Source of the DNA: Adiantum capillus-veneris
Lineage: Eukaryota > Streptophyta > Polypodiopsida > Polypodiales > Pteridaceae
DNA length: 64,000 bases
Assembly: GCA_014529385.2 (NCBI GenBank)
Contig: CM043955.1
Coordinates: forward strand, 152,878,140-152,942,139
Direction: 5' to 3'
Shown: piece after piece, positions 24,023 to 35,181 of the stretch
How positions within the stretch are numbered: position 1 is the first letter of the stretch
How the letters are laid out: each line of letters starts with the position of its first letter
The notes under the pieces: model-generated
Told to the model about the DNA's origin: nothing
Databases searched by the model: none
The model's input: the letters and a program-made list of their open reading frames with translations, nothing else
Position numbers and translations under genes: made by a program

Positions 24023-27000
24023 AGACCACTATGCCTGCAGCTGCTTTGTCGGACGCTCGCTTGTAGGCTCCATCAAAGTAGAGAGAGTATGCTCCTTCTA
24101 CCATCGATGGTACTGGAGGTAATCGGACTTCTCCTTCCTTAGATTGCTTCTCCTTCCTTTCAAAGACTTGGTAGGTCATGAGTCCCCCCAAACTTGCCCT
24201 TGTCGTGCATTCTACCTGTACCGTGTAGTCAAACTCTTGCAGACGAACTAGCCATTTAGTAATTCTAGCAGACACATCCATGTGTTGTACAACATAGGAA
24301 AATATTTCATCCGTGGTTAGAATCACAAATTGCTTAGGCAGCAAATATGACCTAAACTTTGTAGTTGCAAATCTAAGAGCTAGGACTAAGTGTTCGACAT
24401 GGGTGAAACCTTTCTCTCCTGCTGTCATCATTCGACTAGAGAAGTAGATTGGCCTCATGAAAGATGTCGTCGTATCCTTTTGGAGTAGCACAGCCCCCAA
24501 TGAGTCATCACCAACACTTGAGGTGACATAGAATTTTTCATCCCACTTAGGTGGTGAGATAGTTGGCAGAGTGGCTAAGACCTCCTTTACTTTGTTGTAG
24601 TGATGTTCGCTTTCCTCGTCCCAAGTGAAAGTTGATCTTTGAGTGAGTTGTTGCAGTGGTAGAACAAGTTGTGATAGTAGATGTATGAATCTACTTAAGT
24701 ACCTCACCTTCTGTAGAAAAGAGACCATTTGGCGTGCGGTCGTTGGTGAAGGTAGGGCTATGAGTGCAGACACCTTACTTGGGTCGGCGTTGATACCTTT
24801 TGCTGAAATTTCATGGCCTAGTAGAATGACTTTACTCTCCCCAATGTGGCATTTATCCACATTTAATTGCCCACCTAGGCTCTGCAACCTGGCCAAACCT
24901 TCAGTTACCATTTCTAAATGTGAAATACGGGAGCTATATATACAAAAATCATCAATGAACACTCTTATGGATGTTCCAAAGAACGGTTGAAAAACATATG
25001 TGACATATCTTTGGAATGTGGCAGGTGCATTTGTGAGACCAAATGGCATAACCTTGTATGCAAAACAACCCCATGGCGTGATAAAAGTGGTTTTTAGCTG
25101 ATCTTCCAAGGCTATGCGTATTTGAAAGTATCCAGAATAACCATCACAGACGGTATAGCATTCAAAACCCGCTACTTCATTCAGAATTTCATCCAAGAAA
25201 GGGAGAGGAAAGTGGTCTCTCTTTGTAGCTGCATTTAGTGGTTTGTAGTCAACACAGACCCTCCACTTACCATTCTTTTTAGGCGTCACGACTACGGGTG
25301 ACACCCATTCTGAGTTTTCTACAGGATAGATGAATCCCGCCTCCAGCAGTTTCCTTACCTCGGCCAAGACTGCCTTTTCTTGTATGACCCCCAATTGTCG
25401 TAGCTTTTGCACAACTGGTTTTACCCCTTTCTTCAGCTTAATATGATGTTCCACCACTGTAATGCCTGTGATTCTTTCATAGTTGTCAATGAACAGGTTA
25501 GGAAATCCCATCAACATTTGCAAAAAACTATCTTTCTCCTCAAGTGTTAATTCCGTAGACAACATACCCTTCAACCTACTTCCTCCTAGGCCAGGTGATT
25601 TTCTCTCCTCTTCATTGGGTTTCCCTTTTGGTGATGGATCATCGGTTGTGCTTACCCTTTGTGGATCCTTCATAATGATACCCATCACATCAATGGAACT
25701 GTCACTTTCGTCGGTGGATGTGGTCTCCTCCTCAGAACTGGAAGATTCGCTAGTGGTTTCATCTGCTGATGTTTCCAGATTCATTTGTTTCTGCTTGCCA
25801 ATCCTCATGTCGTAGTAGATTGTCTCCCCTTTCTTACCGGTCATGCGTAGAAGGCCAGTACCCCAGTCCTGTTTTGCCTTCATGGCCATCAACCATGGCC
25901 TTCCCAAAATTAGTGGATAGCCCTCCCCCTTAGTAGGCATCACAAAAACATCTACCTCTACCTCAGTGTTGAAAGCTTTGATTTTCACGGAACTTACCAC
26001 ACCCACACACTTAACTTTTGCGTTGTTTGCCATCTTTGCCTTGCAAGGCCTGTCAACCTTGAGCCCTAATCGAAGCATCATAGCTTCGCTCATTACACAG
26101 ATTTGTGCACCTCCATCAATGTAGGTGTTTCCAACCCTCTTTTCTTTTATGTTTACGTCGACAATTGGAAGGATGTCATCCATGTTGCATCCCGAAATTG
26201 CTCCGGCTACCTTTGTTTTGGAGCGTCTTGTACTTACCATTTTAGACCATTGTCGCCTTACTTTAGGTACAAGATGTAGCAGCTGTGGCCATGTAATCTT
26301 CGGTCCTTGCTCTGCCACATCCAATGTTAGATCATAGGGCTTAGAACTTTCCCCTAGCTGGAAGTCGGTGATGCCCAATTTCCGTCGTGGCCTGGATGGC
26401 CTCTTGCTAGTTTCTCCTCTCATGCTTCTCTCATCATCTGATTGTGTAGCTTTCTCCCTCCTAGCTCTTTTCACAGTCATGGCTTCAAGTGGTTCTAAAA
26501 AGGTTACCTTCTCCTTACCCTTGTCCCTCTCCTTTGCTCTGGGTGGATCCACTACTACAGCTTTTCCTTTCTCTTCTAGCCTTATGATGTTTACAGGGCG
26601 ATCAGGTGGTGGGGCTGGTGGAAGAGGTGGGATGGATGCTTGTAGTGGTGTCTGGGTTGGACGTAGAATTTGTGTTGGTGGGGGTGGTGCTCGGGGTGGG
26701 GGTGTTCTTTCTCTAGGGGGTGACAATTGGTTCCTCCTACCTCCTCTATTATAGTTTTGTCGTGGTTTGGGACAGTAGTACATACCGTGACCGTCTTCTC
26801 CGCAGTTGTAGCAATGATACTCCCTGTTTTGTCGTCGTGCTCTTCCAGGGTCTTGATCTCTTTCTTGACTCCTCCCTTGCTGTATTAAGTGGACAGACAA
26901 ATTCTGCAGTTGGTCAGTAATATGGGCCAACATATCTTGTTGGTCATCTCTTACCCCAAGAGCTGGTGGTGGTGGTGGAATGGTGGTTGTCGTAGTTGCT

Positions 27001-27359
27001 GGTCGACGCGATGTTCCTGATTCTGTTGACTCGATTTCTTTGGCTTTCATTCGCAGCTTCTTGTCTTTAAGGAGAGCAATCTCAACGGCTAACTCGTATG
27101 TAGCCGGGAATCTACCTTTCACCTTCTCCTTGAGAAGCGGCCATAAGCCATGCGTGAACCGATCTTTTTTTAGGAAATCGGGTGCAGCTTCCCCCCTAGC
27201 CAGTGACTCAACCCACCGTTCCCACAAATCCACAAATTTGGACTCATAGGTGGCATATTCTAAAAGACCCTCCTGCTTCAAGTCTCTCAACTTGTCCCAG
27301 AACTTTTCTGAAGTGGTACCTCCCCCAAAGCGCCTCTTAAAAGCGATTTTTAAGGGTTC
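23973..27359 (-). pseudogene. G2 gag C-terminus, protease, reverse transcriptase, RNase H and start of aRH
   Basis: In order: rest of the gag capsid, a canonical zinc knuckle C-Y-N-C-x4-H-x4-C near 26800, a protease with Y-I-D-G-G-A-Q and I-L-G-R-P-W near 25890-26110, RT with F-I-Y-P-V-E-N-S-E-W-V-S-P, D-Y-K-P-L-N-A and catalytic F-I-D-D-F near 24950, then RNase H. In RNase H the usual first Asp (D-A-S) is replaced (V-T-S-S-V), while H-V-E-H remains. The segment ends with F-D-G-A-Y-K-R, start of the archaeal-type RNase H, before a frameshift. Loss of the native RNase H Asp fits lineages in which aRH takes over. Confidence 0.9.
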
Positions 27360-27560
27360 CTAGTCATCCTTGGTTGCTTGTGGAAGTGCATTGTACCATG
27401 ATCTAGCTTCTAGCTGCATGAGATGCTTAAAGATTCTAACCCAGGATTCATCCTTATCTTTGTTGCTCACTACACATGCTACTTCAAAGTCATCTAGGAA
27501 GTCTGTTACCAAATCCTCCCCCTTCTTTCCTTTAAATGTTGGAAATGCTACACTTGCCAT
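27360..27560 (-). pseudogene. G2 gag N-terminus
   Basis: Start ATG at 27560 (M-A-S-V-A-F-P). Typical gag capsid features follow: F-L-D-D-F-E-V-A and A-R-S-W-Y-N-A-L. A TAG at 27360-27362 interrupts D-D-x-E-P-L-K, probably a former Trp codon; the frame then continues into the main polyprotein. Apart from this stop gag is intact. Confidence 0.85.
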
Positions 27561-27643
27561 GATTACTGAGAGAGAGCTAGAAAGACACACTGCTTAACTT
27601 GCAAAAGTTTTTTTCTTCTTTACAAGGAGGCGTGTATACCCTC

Positions 27644-28345
27644 TTATACTAGGACATAGATTAAAACTTCAAACGGTACATTGCCTTGTACCAAAGGTAA
27701 GACAAATGGTTGATCTGATGCCAGAACCTCCAAAAACCGCTCCCCACCCGGCATGGTGTCAATGACGTGCTGGTAGTGAGCCTTCAAATCCAGTATTACC
27801 TTGATTGAGCGTACACGTGTTGGTATGTGTGATCTGTCTTGAGGTAGGTTGTACTGATTCATGTGAAGCTTAGAGGTGCTTAGTCACTGTCCAAGCTTGT
27901 GGGAGAGGGTGGTGTTCTTTCCTGAAACAAACTCAGTAGATCCCCAGTTTCTCTAGTGAGAGTGTGAGCCAATGCTTCCGTTATCTGTGCTGCAGCATTA
28001 GGTGCGACTTGAAAACTGACTGTTGTAATCACCTCGGTGACTTGAGTTACCCAATTCTCAAAGTAGAATAGTGTTGATTCTCTATTTTGTAGAGCTCCTT
28101 CCATTTTGTTGTTGTGGGTTGGTTGTAGGTTGCGGACATGGTTTCGACCTTCTCCTTCTTCTTCTTGGCACTTGGCCTATGTATATCCACTGGGTTTGGC
28201 ATGTTGGTTGACTCTCCCACTGAAAATCGATTACCGTTACGCCTGGCACTCGAGCTTCGATGGAGATGCGGAGTTCGTCTAGTTGTGCTTGGAGCTCTTC
28301 TTCTTCTGTCGTCCAATTAGCAAATCCTGCTAGCCATTCATCCAT
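27644..28345 (-). other. G2 leader with short upstream ORFs
   Basis: Between primer site and gag there are three short frames: 28345-28082 (M-D-E-W-L-A-G-F, 87 aa), 28104-27880 (M-E-G-A-L-Q-N, 74 aa) and 27862-27644 (72 aa). Some Tat/Ogre-type elements carry an extra ORF upstream of gag, and these may be its broken remains. I recognise no domain. Confidence 0.45.
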
Positions 28346-28402
28346 TCACAATAGTTTAGGGGTTTCAGTCTTGTAAACTGAAGGGTTTCATGAAAAGATC
28401 CT

Positions 28403-28416
28403 CAATGGGGGCACCA
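28403..28416 (-). other. Primer-binding site of G2
   Basis: Minus strand TGGTGCCCCCATTG starts two bases inside the 5' LTR. It resembles the TGGCGCCCAC-type site of many plant Tat elements. The tRNA partner was not determined. Confidence 0.65.
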
Positions 28417-28418
28417 AA

Positions 28419-28629
28419 TGACGGGAGCAAAGCGAACCCCGAACCCCCGACGGCCTCTAAAACACCGGGGACCGAATGGCACGCCTCGAGCCTATCATGG
28501 TAAAGCAAACAGGGGGCACCACCTAGCTTCAGCGGCTAGGACGCAAACAACACACCACCATAACAAAGTTTTCATCCAAGAGAGATGGATGCTTGGGAGT
28601 AATGATGAAGAGAAAAGGGAATGAGATCA

Positions 28630-28691
<62 letters not shown>

Positions 28692-30009
28692 GGTATAGCG
28701 GCTTAGTACTTAAGCACCACAAAAGGATGGCGAATCCGCACACCCTTCACCCATACACAAGCTCACTCCAAAACACAAGACTAGGTGGCGATTCCGCACA
28801 CCTCACATGGGCAAAACATTGCAAGAAAACATACTCACAAACCTCAAGATTTATTTAGAGAATTAGGCGATGAAATGGGGAGCATAGGGTAGGGGAATGA
28901 GAAGGGAGAGAGTGGTAGAGCACATGGCGGATAGGTGGGAGTTGATGGCGAAGACTCGCACGAGGATTATGGCCATCTTCCTTCATTTAGTTGCCCTTCA
29001 TCTTCCATAGCCAAGGGTGTAGAGGTCATGCTCAAGACAAGCATGGTGATTGCAGTGATGGTGATGGTGATGGTGTGGGTGTGTGTGTATGTGCACTAGG
29101 CACACACAATGAATAGTGTGTTCTTTGGTGATGTTGTGTGTTTTTGTGTGATGGTGACCCCTCTTTATATAGGGGAGGAGAGGGGGGAGAAATTATAGAA
29201 TGTAGAAATGAAGAAATCATTATCTACATAGACCATGTGACTGTGGGCCCCACTTGTCTGGCCGTGTGTATATGTGCCAGAACAGCAGTCTCATGAGAGA
29301 GAGACTAAGAGAGAGAGATGGGTTGATGAAAAAAAGTGAGAGGTGACATGGAGAATAAAGTAATTACAAGAGGGGAGAGAGAGGAGTGTGTTCAGAGGTG
29401 AATCTGTGTGCAGATGTGTGTGAACACAAGAAAAATCAGGTAACCACCGGGTGGGGATGGGTCTGTGGGCACCTTTTTTTAGTGAAACTGAGTGTGTGTG
29501 AGTGTGGGGGAGGTTATTTAGCTACAAGACAAGAGACATGGCGCCCTTTAGAGAGAGGGGGGGGTATTTGGGTCATGGGATATGATAGGAGAGAGAAAGG
29601 GGGGGTGGGGTATACTATTTTGGAAGATAGGGTAAGTTGCATGTGAGTTAGGGTGCATTATTGGTGAGTTATAATGCATTATTGGTGAGAGGTGGGGTAG
29701 CTTGAGGGGAGAGATAAAGGAGAAAGGACAAGGGGAAGAGAGAGGGGGTTGACCTTTTGAGTGGAGGAGAGGAAAAGGGACACACGGCGGGGCAAAAGTG
29801 AAGAAAAAGGAGGCAAGGTGGGGATGGGCTACCCCGCAGGCATGAGGTGGCTTATTTTACCTTTCTTATATATTTACATAATCATACTTTATTTTTTTCT
29901 TACTTTTTTTCCAATGTTTTTTATCACTCCCTCCTTAAGAGGGGGTTTTCATGGGGTAGGGACGAGAGAAGAGGGGTATGGGAGCTTGGCTTGTGAAAAG
30001 CCCCCATCA
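28419..30009 (-). repeat. 5' LTR of G2 (1591 bp)
   Basis: Pairs with 20692-22290. Contains a (GA)n tract at 28632-28690 and a minus-strand TATATAAAG near 29165. The host array resumes at 30010 with the 4-bp duplication GCAT. Confidence 0.93.
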
Positions 30010-30850
30010 GCATTATACACACACTAATGCGTGCATTAGTGTGTGATTGTGCACAAATTAGTGTGTTTTCACACACTATTTTGTGCACAATGCATGCATT
30101 ATACACACACACACACACTAATTTGTGCATTAGTGTGTGCATGCATTAGTGTGTTACCACACACTAATTTGTGCCCAAGCACACACTAATGCAAGAGTTA
30201 GTGTGTGCATACCTCTCTAGCACACACACATGCTTGCATTAGTGTGTGTTTGTGCACTAATTAATGTGTTCACACACTATTTTAGGCACAATGCATGTAT
30301 TATACACACACACACACACACTAATGCTTGCATTAGTGTGTGATTGTGCACAAATTAGTGTGTGCAAATACACTAATTAGTGCACAATCACACACTAATG
30401 CAAGCATTAGTGTGCATGCATTAGTGTGTTTCCACACACTAATTTGTGCCCAAGCACACACTAATGCAAGCGTTAGTGTGTGCATACCTCTCTAGCACAC
30501 ACTAATGCAAGCATTAGTGTGTGCTTGTGCACTAATTAGTGTGTTTTCATACACTATTATTGTGAGCATTGGTGTGTGAAAAAATTGCACACACTAATGC
30601 TTGCATTAGTGTGTGCTTGTGCAGTAATTAGTGTGTGAAAACACACCAATGCATGCACACACACCCTGATGCTTGAATTGCAAGCATTAGGGTGTGTGTG
30701 CATGCATTGGTGTGTTTTCACACACTAATTAGGGCACAAGCACACACTAATGCAAGCATTAGTGTGTGCATGCATTACAAGCACACACTAACGCTTGCAT
30801 TAGTGTGTGCTTGGGCATGCATTAGTATACGAAAATATACCTCCATTAAC
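30010..30850. repeat. Palindromic CACACTAATGC array, right part
   Basis: Continuation of the array interrupted at 20691. Units alternate between CACACTAATGC and GCATTAGTGTG, with spacers such as AAGCACA and TTGTGCAC, forming many potential hairpins of 11-14 bp. A cluster of simple CA repeats follows up to ~31020. Confidence 0.85.
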
Positions 30851-31214
30851 ATTAACAATATACCAAAACATACCTCTATGTGGGTGTACGATGAAGTTGA
30901 TTGAGACCCCAATGGTCACCGAGAAGCCCAACGGTAGATTAAGGTCCAACACACACACACTAGATTAATTTCTTTGCCACACACTAACGCACACACACAA
31001 TAGATTAATTAGAAGCACACACACTTTCATCTAAATGGATGCAAAAAAAATAAGCACATAAACCATTTCTTAAATAGGAGATAAAAGGAATCTTATGCAG
31101 GGAGGAATCCTATGCAAGGAGGAATCCTATGCAATAAAGAATCTCACTTTGACTAGAGTCCTGACTAGAGTCCAATGTTAATTAGGGTCCCTTTTTTTTG
31201 TGAAATTGTAGGAT

Positions 31215-32631
31215 ATGGCATCCTCTTCCACGCCTAGCTATCGATCCATAGAGGACTTTCTTGCCGAGGGACTCTCTTACGAGGACACTTGTGATGCTTA
31301 CTACTCGCAGTCTTCCTCCCACCAGTCACAATCCACCTTCGGCTTTCGATGGTTCCGAGATGCAGTACACGACCCCGACCTCGAGAGGGCATACCGCGCC
31401 CAAGCAGAGTGGCTATCCTTGCAGCAGAGTCTTCAAGGGTGGTACACACCAGCACAGTTGGCTGCCTATGGGCTCTCACCGCTTGCGACACCGGGCGCCG
31501 GCACTCCGATCGTGCAGAGTGTGCCTCCCAGTGGGCCTCCCTCCACCTTACCCTCGACTTTCCCTGTCACCCGTAGCTCCCTCCACCTTGCATTCGCAGC
31601 GATCCACGCCCGCACCGTCGAGTTATCCGTCGCCTACACCACCCAGCGGTTCGGGCTCGGGCCAGCGCTCTTCAGGTGGCCAGCGCTCTTCCCGTAGTAG
31701 TGGCTCGTGCTTCTTTGGTGGTGGAGGGGGTAGTGCTACAGATTCACCTCCTCTTGCACCCTGACCTCCTCGCTCACCCCTTGGGGCTCCACATGAGGAT
31801 GAGGACCGCGATGCGCCCGCCCTGGACGCTCGTGGGTACTACTATTATATACATCGTGGGGGGGAGGTGGATCTAGGTTCCTCTTTGGGGAGGACATTTC
31901 GAGGGTACCTTAACCAGCTGATCCACTCGACATACCAAGATTGCTTTAAATCTTTCAAAGATCAGGACCCAGCCGACGTGACGTACATTCACACGACATT
32001 GCTCATGCGGTTCCCTAATCCGCAAGTGGAAGAGTTCTCCAGGCAGTGGCTCGAGGAATACATCAAGAATTTATTGAAAAATAAGAAGTCCAGTGTGCAG
32101 AGGGCGGCAAAGCGAACATTTGAATCTGAGGGTCACAACTATCGCCCTGGAAATGTTCACGACGAGGAGTGGGAGAAAGCCTAGGGCGAGCTGGAGGACG
32201 AGAGAGCGACAGGTGCTAGGGCGCACACTCGGCAGGTGGAGGCGAGGGCGCAGCAAACGCCCACGCATTACGACTCGGGCGGAAAAGCAGCATGGAAAGA
32301 TAAATTTGTGAGTGTGCGGATTTTCATTTGAATTGATTTAATTTGTGGTAATAAGGTTAGGTTTGTGATATTTTTTAATTGATATATAGCAAAATATTAC
32401 TATGACCCATCCAAGCCTAGAGATCCAGAGATACAGAGAGAGCCACTCCGAATATCAGACATGGTGTTGGCTGTATGAAAACAACAAAATCAATCGCGAA
32501 GAATTTGAAAATGCATGTCGTACACTACAGCCTGTAAGTGTGAACTTTTTTTTTGAAATCATTGCATGCAGCTTTATGTATCCATTTGTATTAATTAAAG
32601 GTTTTGTTGTTTTTTTCTTTTCCAGAGTTAA
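31215..32631 (+). pseudogene. CACTA-1 TNPA-like gene (plant transposase Ptta/En/Spm type), decayed
   Basis: ATG at 31215 (M-A-S-S-S-T-P-S), directly after a TTGTAG splice acceptor. The first coding exon runs to 32307 (K-D-K-F then GTGAGT), the second is 32390-32533 and the third starts at 32626. The first exon has a Ser/Pro-rich N-terminus, a Gly/Ser-rich segment, and a conserved core with F-R-G-Y-L-N-Q-L, R-F-P-N-P-Q-V-E-E-F and N-K-K-S-S-V-Q-R-A-A-K-R, matching the core of the second CACTA copy including the intron after the core. Lesions: a frame change near 31580-31620, TGA at 31762-31764 and TAG at 32182-32184. Confidence 0.75.
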
Positions 32632-33084
32632 GGAGTCCCTCGGGAGGTCCCAAGATCCGAGTAGCTCAATCCTCCAAGTGTTTTTGGGCCCGCGCGCGCG
32701 TCTTCTTTTCGCCATAGTTGCATAGCCCCCATGTATCGCCTATTTGGGCAATTTTGTAATATCCAATATAATTAAACACTTGATTTTGGCCCAAGTGTTC
32801 TTTTGGCCACAGTTGTATAGCCGCCATGCATCGCCTATTTGGGCAATTTTGTAATGAACAGTTTCTCCAATATAATTAAACATTTGAATTTGGTTGGTGC
32901 AATGAAATTGTTGTTTTTGAACAGTTTCTCCAATATAATTAAACATTTGATTTTGGTCCAAAGTTTTGGTGCAATGAAATTGTTGTTTTTTATTTATTAA
33001 ATGTATAGGAAAAAAAAGGCAAATGACCATTTTGATGGGTCCTACCATCCAAATGGTCATCTGCTTTTTTTTTTTAAATACTCC

Positions 33085-33294
33085 GGGTGCGGTAATCGTC
33101 GCGGTAATAATTGCGGTAAAGTCTGCAGATATAATTGCGGAAATTTAGCTGGGGGTATTACCGCGACGATTGCTGAAGGACCATTACCGCGCTTATTGAC
33201 TCCAGCATTACCGCTCCCGAGATTTTTTGCCTTCAACTTTCCCTTTGTTTTTGTGCGTCTATCTGAGCGGTAATGTGCTCCGAATGTCATAGTG
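33085..33294. repeat. CACTA-1 right terminus with subterminal GCGGTAAT repeats
   Basis: About eight copies of GCGGTAAT or ATTACCGC, in both orientations, within 200 bp of the end. The terminal inverted repeat is CACTATGACATTCGG read from 33294. The target duplication AAG is at 33295-33297. Confidence 0.88.
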
Positions 33295-33297
33295 AAG

Positions 33298-34346
33298 GGA
33301 CATATGCATGATGCTACTATGAGGACAGATGCTAGAGAGTATGAATGTGACGGGCATGTCACTTTTGAATCTAGATTGCCTTCAGACTACTTTGTGTCTT
33401 GGGATAGCACATTGTCTACGCATTTTCTACGAGACAAGCATGCAGTTTTTCACGTGATGCCACGCCGTGATTTGTTTTTCTCTTTCTCTAGTGGGAGACT
33501 TGGTTGTGTGCAGTTTGCTGATGGTTCAACATATGACATAGAGGGTGCTGGAGATGTATGCATGTCTTTACCTAGCGGTACATTGCTTACGCTACGAGAT
33601 GTACGCTATGTACTAGGACTCAACCAGAATCTCATTTCAGTGCATCAATTGCAGAGTAGTGGACATTATGTACTGCTTGGAGAGCGGTCATTTCAAATGC
33701 TCAGAGGATCACTGGTGATAGCCAAAGGTGCTAGGAGTGGTCTGGTATATCGTTTGCATATTTTTGACACATGAGACGGTGTAGTCTCTATGTATTTGCA
33801 GCCATGTTTGGAGCGAGAGACGAGGTGTGTCTGTTTTGCAAATGTGCTGCATGGAGAGCAAGTTGTGTATTTGTCTTGTGGTGATGCTCACACAGACAGT
33901 GCTATCTATGGGGATGCACAGCTTTATCAGTCATTAGTTGAGGTGACATCAGTTGAGCCAGAGACCGATGCATTGTTCTATGATGCATCTGATACGTTTG
34001 ATGATGACAGTGTCCTTCAGATAGCTATGTGTGATTCCAATGGTGCTGATTTTTGGTTTTGCAGTCATTCTCAACAGTAGGTATACCTTTGCCAGACAAT
34101 GCTGACATGGTGATGCATAGTCAAGTGGAACCTGATGAGGATGCATATGGCACTGAGGTTGCTGATAGGGATAGGTTGGCACACATAGTGCATGTTTCAT
34201 TGGCTTTCGGGTCTCTCATGCCTGACCTTTTGGTCTCAAGACCTGATCTTGCTTATGCGGTTGGTGCATTTGTAGTGGGAGTTGTCAATCGTGCGATGAC
34301 TGACACTGCCATTGTCAATTGTGGAGCCATGCAGGTCATCACTTGA
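33298..34346 (+). pseudogene. Copia pol remnant: protease/GAG-pre-integrase and an RT-tail-like fragment
   Basis: 33298-33774 reads as the C-terminal part of a copia protease and GAG-pre-integrase region: F-A-D-G-S-T-Y-D-I-E-G-A-G, L-R-D-V-R-Y-V-L-G-L-N-Q-N-L-I-S and S-G-L-V-Y-R-L. After a TGA the same frame runs on to 34080 without a recognisable domain. In another frame, 34200-34290 has G-S-L-M and S-R-P-D-L-A-Y-A-V-G, like the end of copia RT. Integrase and most of RT are absent. With one AAG removed, the frame reads through the CACTA site from the left side. Confidence 0.7.
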
Positions 34347-34530
34347 TACCTACATCAGGAGTCTCATCATAGCTCTAGCCCTAGTGGTATGCATGTTGCA
34401 TCTACATTAGAGCAGTTAGAGAGTGAACCAGTGCGCATAGGTTGAGAGTCGTCTTCTCTCACCTCTTGTATATACTAGTTGTAGGCTAGTCTTCTCGCCA
34501 CTTATCGGCACACAACCTTTAGTGCAAGAA

Positions 34531-34760
34531 TGTTAGGTAAAGGCGGTGTGCCTCACCATGCTTTGTCCGTGTCTGTCGGCCAGTGTCCAGCCGCCCACAT
34601 TCATCTCCTCATTTTTATACATACAAAGAATAAGAAGCTCTCACTCATTCTCACATTGTGCTCATACAGTGAGATTTGGGAGCTCCACCCACATTCTGTG
34701 TACTCTCTCTCTCTCTCCCCTTCTCACTCTCCATACGCGCACCACATTTGCGCACTCACA
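34531..34760 (+). repeat. Right copia LTR
   Basis: TGTTAGGTAAAGGCGG to CGCACTCACA; aligns with 12787-13019 at about 85-90% by eye. No clear polypurine tract precedes it. It is followed by GTTGG and a long CT tract. Confidence 0.75.
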
Positions 34761-34772
34761 GTTGGTTCAACA

Positions 34773-34774
<2 letters not shown>

Positions 34775-34858
<84 letters not shown>
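34775..34858. repeat. (CT)n microsatellite, ~84 bp
   Basis: Nearly perfect CT dinucleotide run between the copia LTR and a second primer-site motif. Frames through it encode only Ser-Leu or Arg-Glu repeats. Confidence 0.95.
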
Positions 34859-34865
<7 letters not shown>

Positions 34866-34910
34866 GTATTCCCCCCATTGCTCTGTGCTTTTGCATCATC
34901 AAATTTGACA

Positions 34911-34922
34911 TGGTATCAAAGC
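34911..34922 (+). other. Second copia-type primer-binding site
   Basis: TGGTATCAAAGC directly after TTTGACA, which looks like an LTR end. Its downstream leader does not resemble the one at 13034, so it marks a different copia element whose coding part I cannot identify. Confidence 0.6.
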
Positions 34923-35181
34923 TTTGTGCTTGTTGATTGCAAGGGAGAGGATTAGCACACGTGGAGAAGAGGAGCAACAACGGTCAAGCTTGGTGCTGCA
35001 TGCATTTGTGAAGTTGTGCGAGCTTGTCTTGGACAGGAGGCTTTGCTATTGGCATTTTAATAAGAACTTCATAAGGTGTGAAGTCTTGCTTTGCTGGCAA
35101 TTCATAGCGCTTGGTACTTCAGCATCATTTCAATACGCATCTAGAGCGTTTAAGGAGCACGTGGAGTGGATTATTTTTTAA

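Larger units (their letters stand above)
20692..30009 (-). mobile_element. Gypsy element G2, 9.3 kb, two LTRs, Tat-like with extra RNase H
   Basis: Complete LTR retrotransposon on minus: 5' LTR 28419-30009, primer site, leader ORF, gag, protease, RT, RNase H, archaeal-type RNase H, integrase, polypurine tract and 3' LTR 20692-22290. The 4-bp GCAT flanks both ends, and joining the flanks restores a phrase (GCATGCATTATACACAC) found elsewhere in the host array. I count some 30-40 differences between the LTRs by eye, about 98% identity. Lesions are few: one nonsense codon in gag, one frameshift in the extra RNase H and one nonsense codon in integrase. Confidence 0.93.
14740..33294. mobile_element. 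CACTA (En/Spm) transposon 1, 18.6 kb including a nested gypsy element
   Basis: Termini are CACTATG at 14740 and its complement CATAGTG ending at 33294. The 28 bp at each end share the first seven bases and the last eight (ATTACCGC). The three bases outside both ends are AAG, the 3-bp target duplication typical of CACTA elements. Subterminal regions repeat ATTACCGC in both orientations. Inside are a TNP2-like gene on minus and a TNPA-like gene on plus. Removing gypsy G2 leaves about 9.2 kb. Both genes carry lesions, so it is probably non-autonomous now. Confidence 0.92.
12787..34760 (+). mobile_element. Ty1/copia-like element split by a CACTA insertion
   Basis: A ~233 bp LTR and primer site at the left (12787-13033) and copia pol-like sequence followed by a matching ~230 bp LTR at the right (33298-34760), all on the plus strand, flank the CACTA element at 14740-33294. 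Without that insertion the copia element would be about 3.4 kb. Its coding parts are degenerate. LTR ends are inferred from alignment, and I could not find a matching target duplication. Confidence 0.7.

Noticed and set aside
20040..30850. Regular repeats as a CRISPR array
   Set aside because: The repeats are palindromic and nearly spacer-free, in a plant transposon, with no cas genes.
34530..34955. Long frames encoding Ser-Leu or Arg-Glu runs, here and at 42766-43226, 51947-52765 and 57004-57414
   Set aside because: They are translations of CT, GA or CA microsatellites in several frames at once and have no unique sequence.
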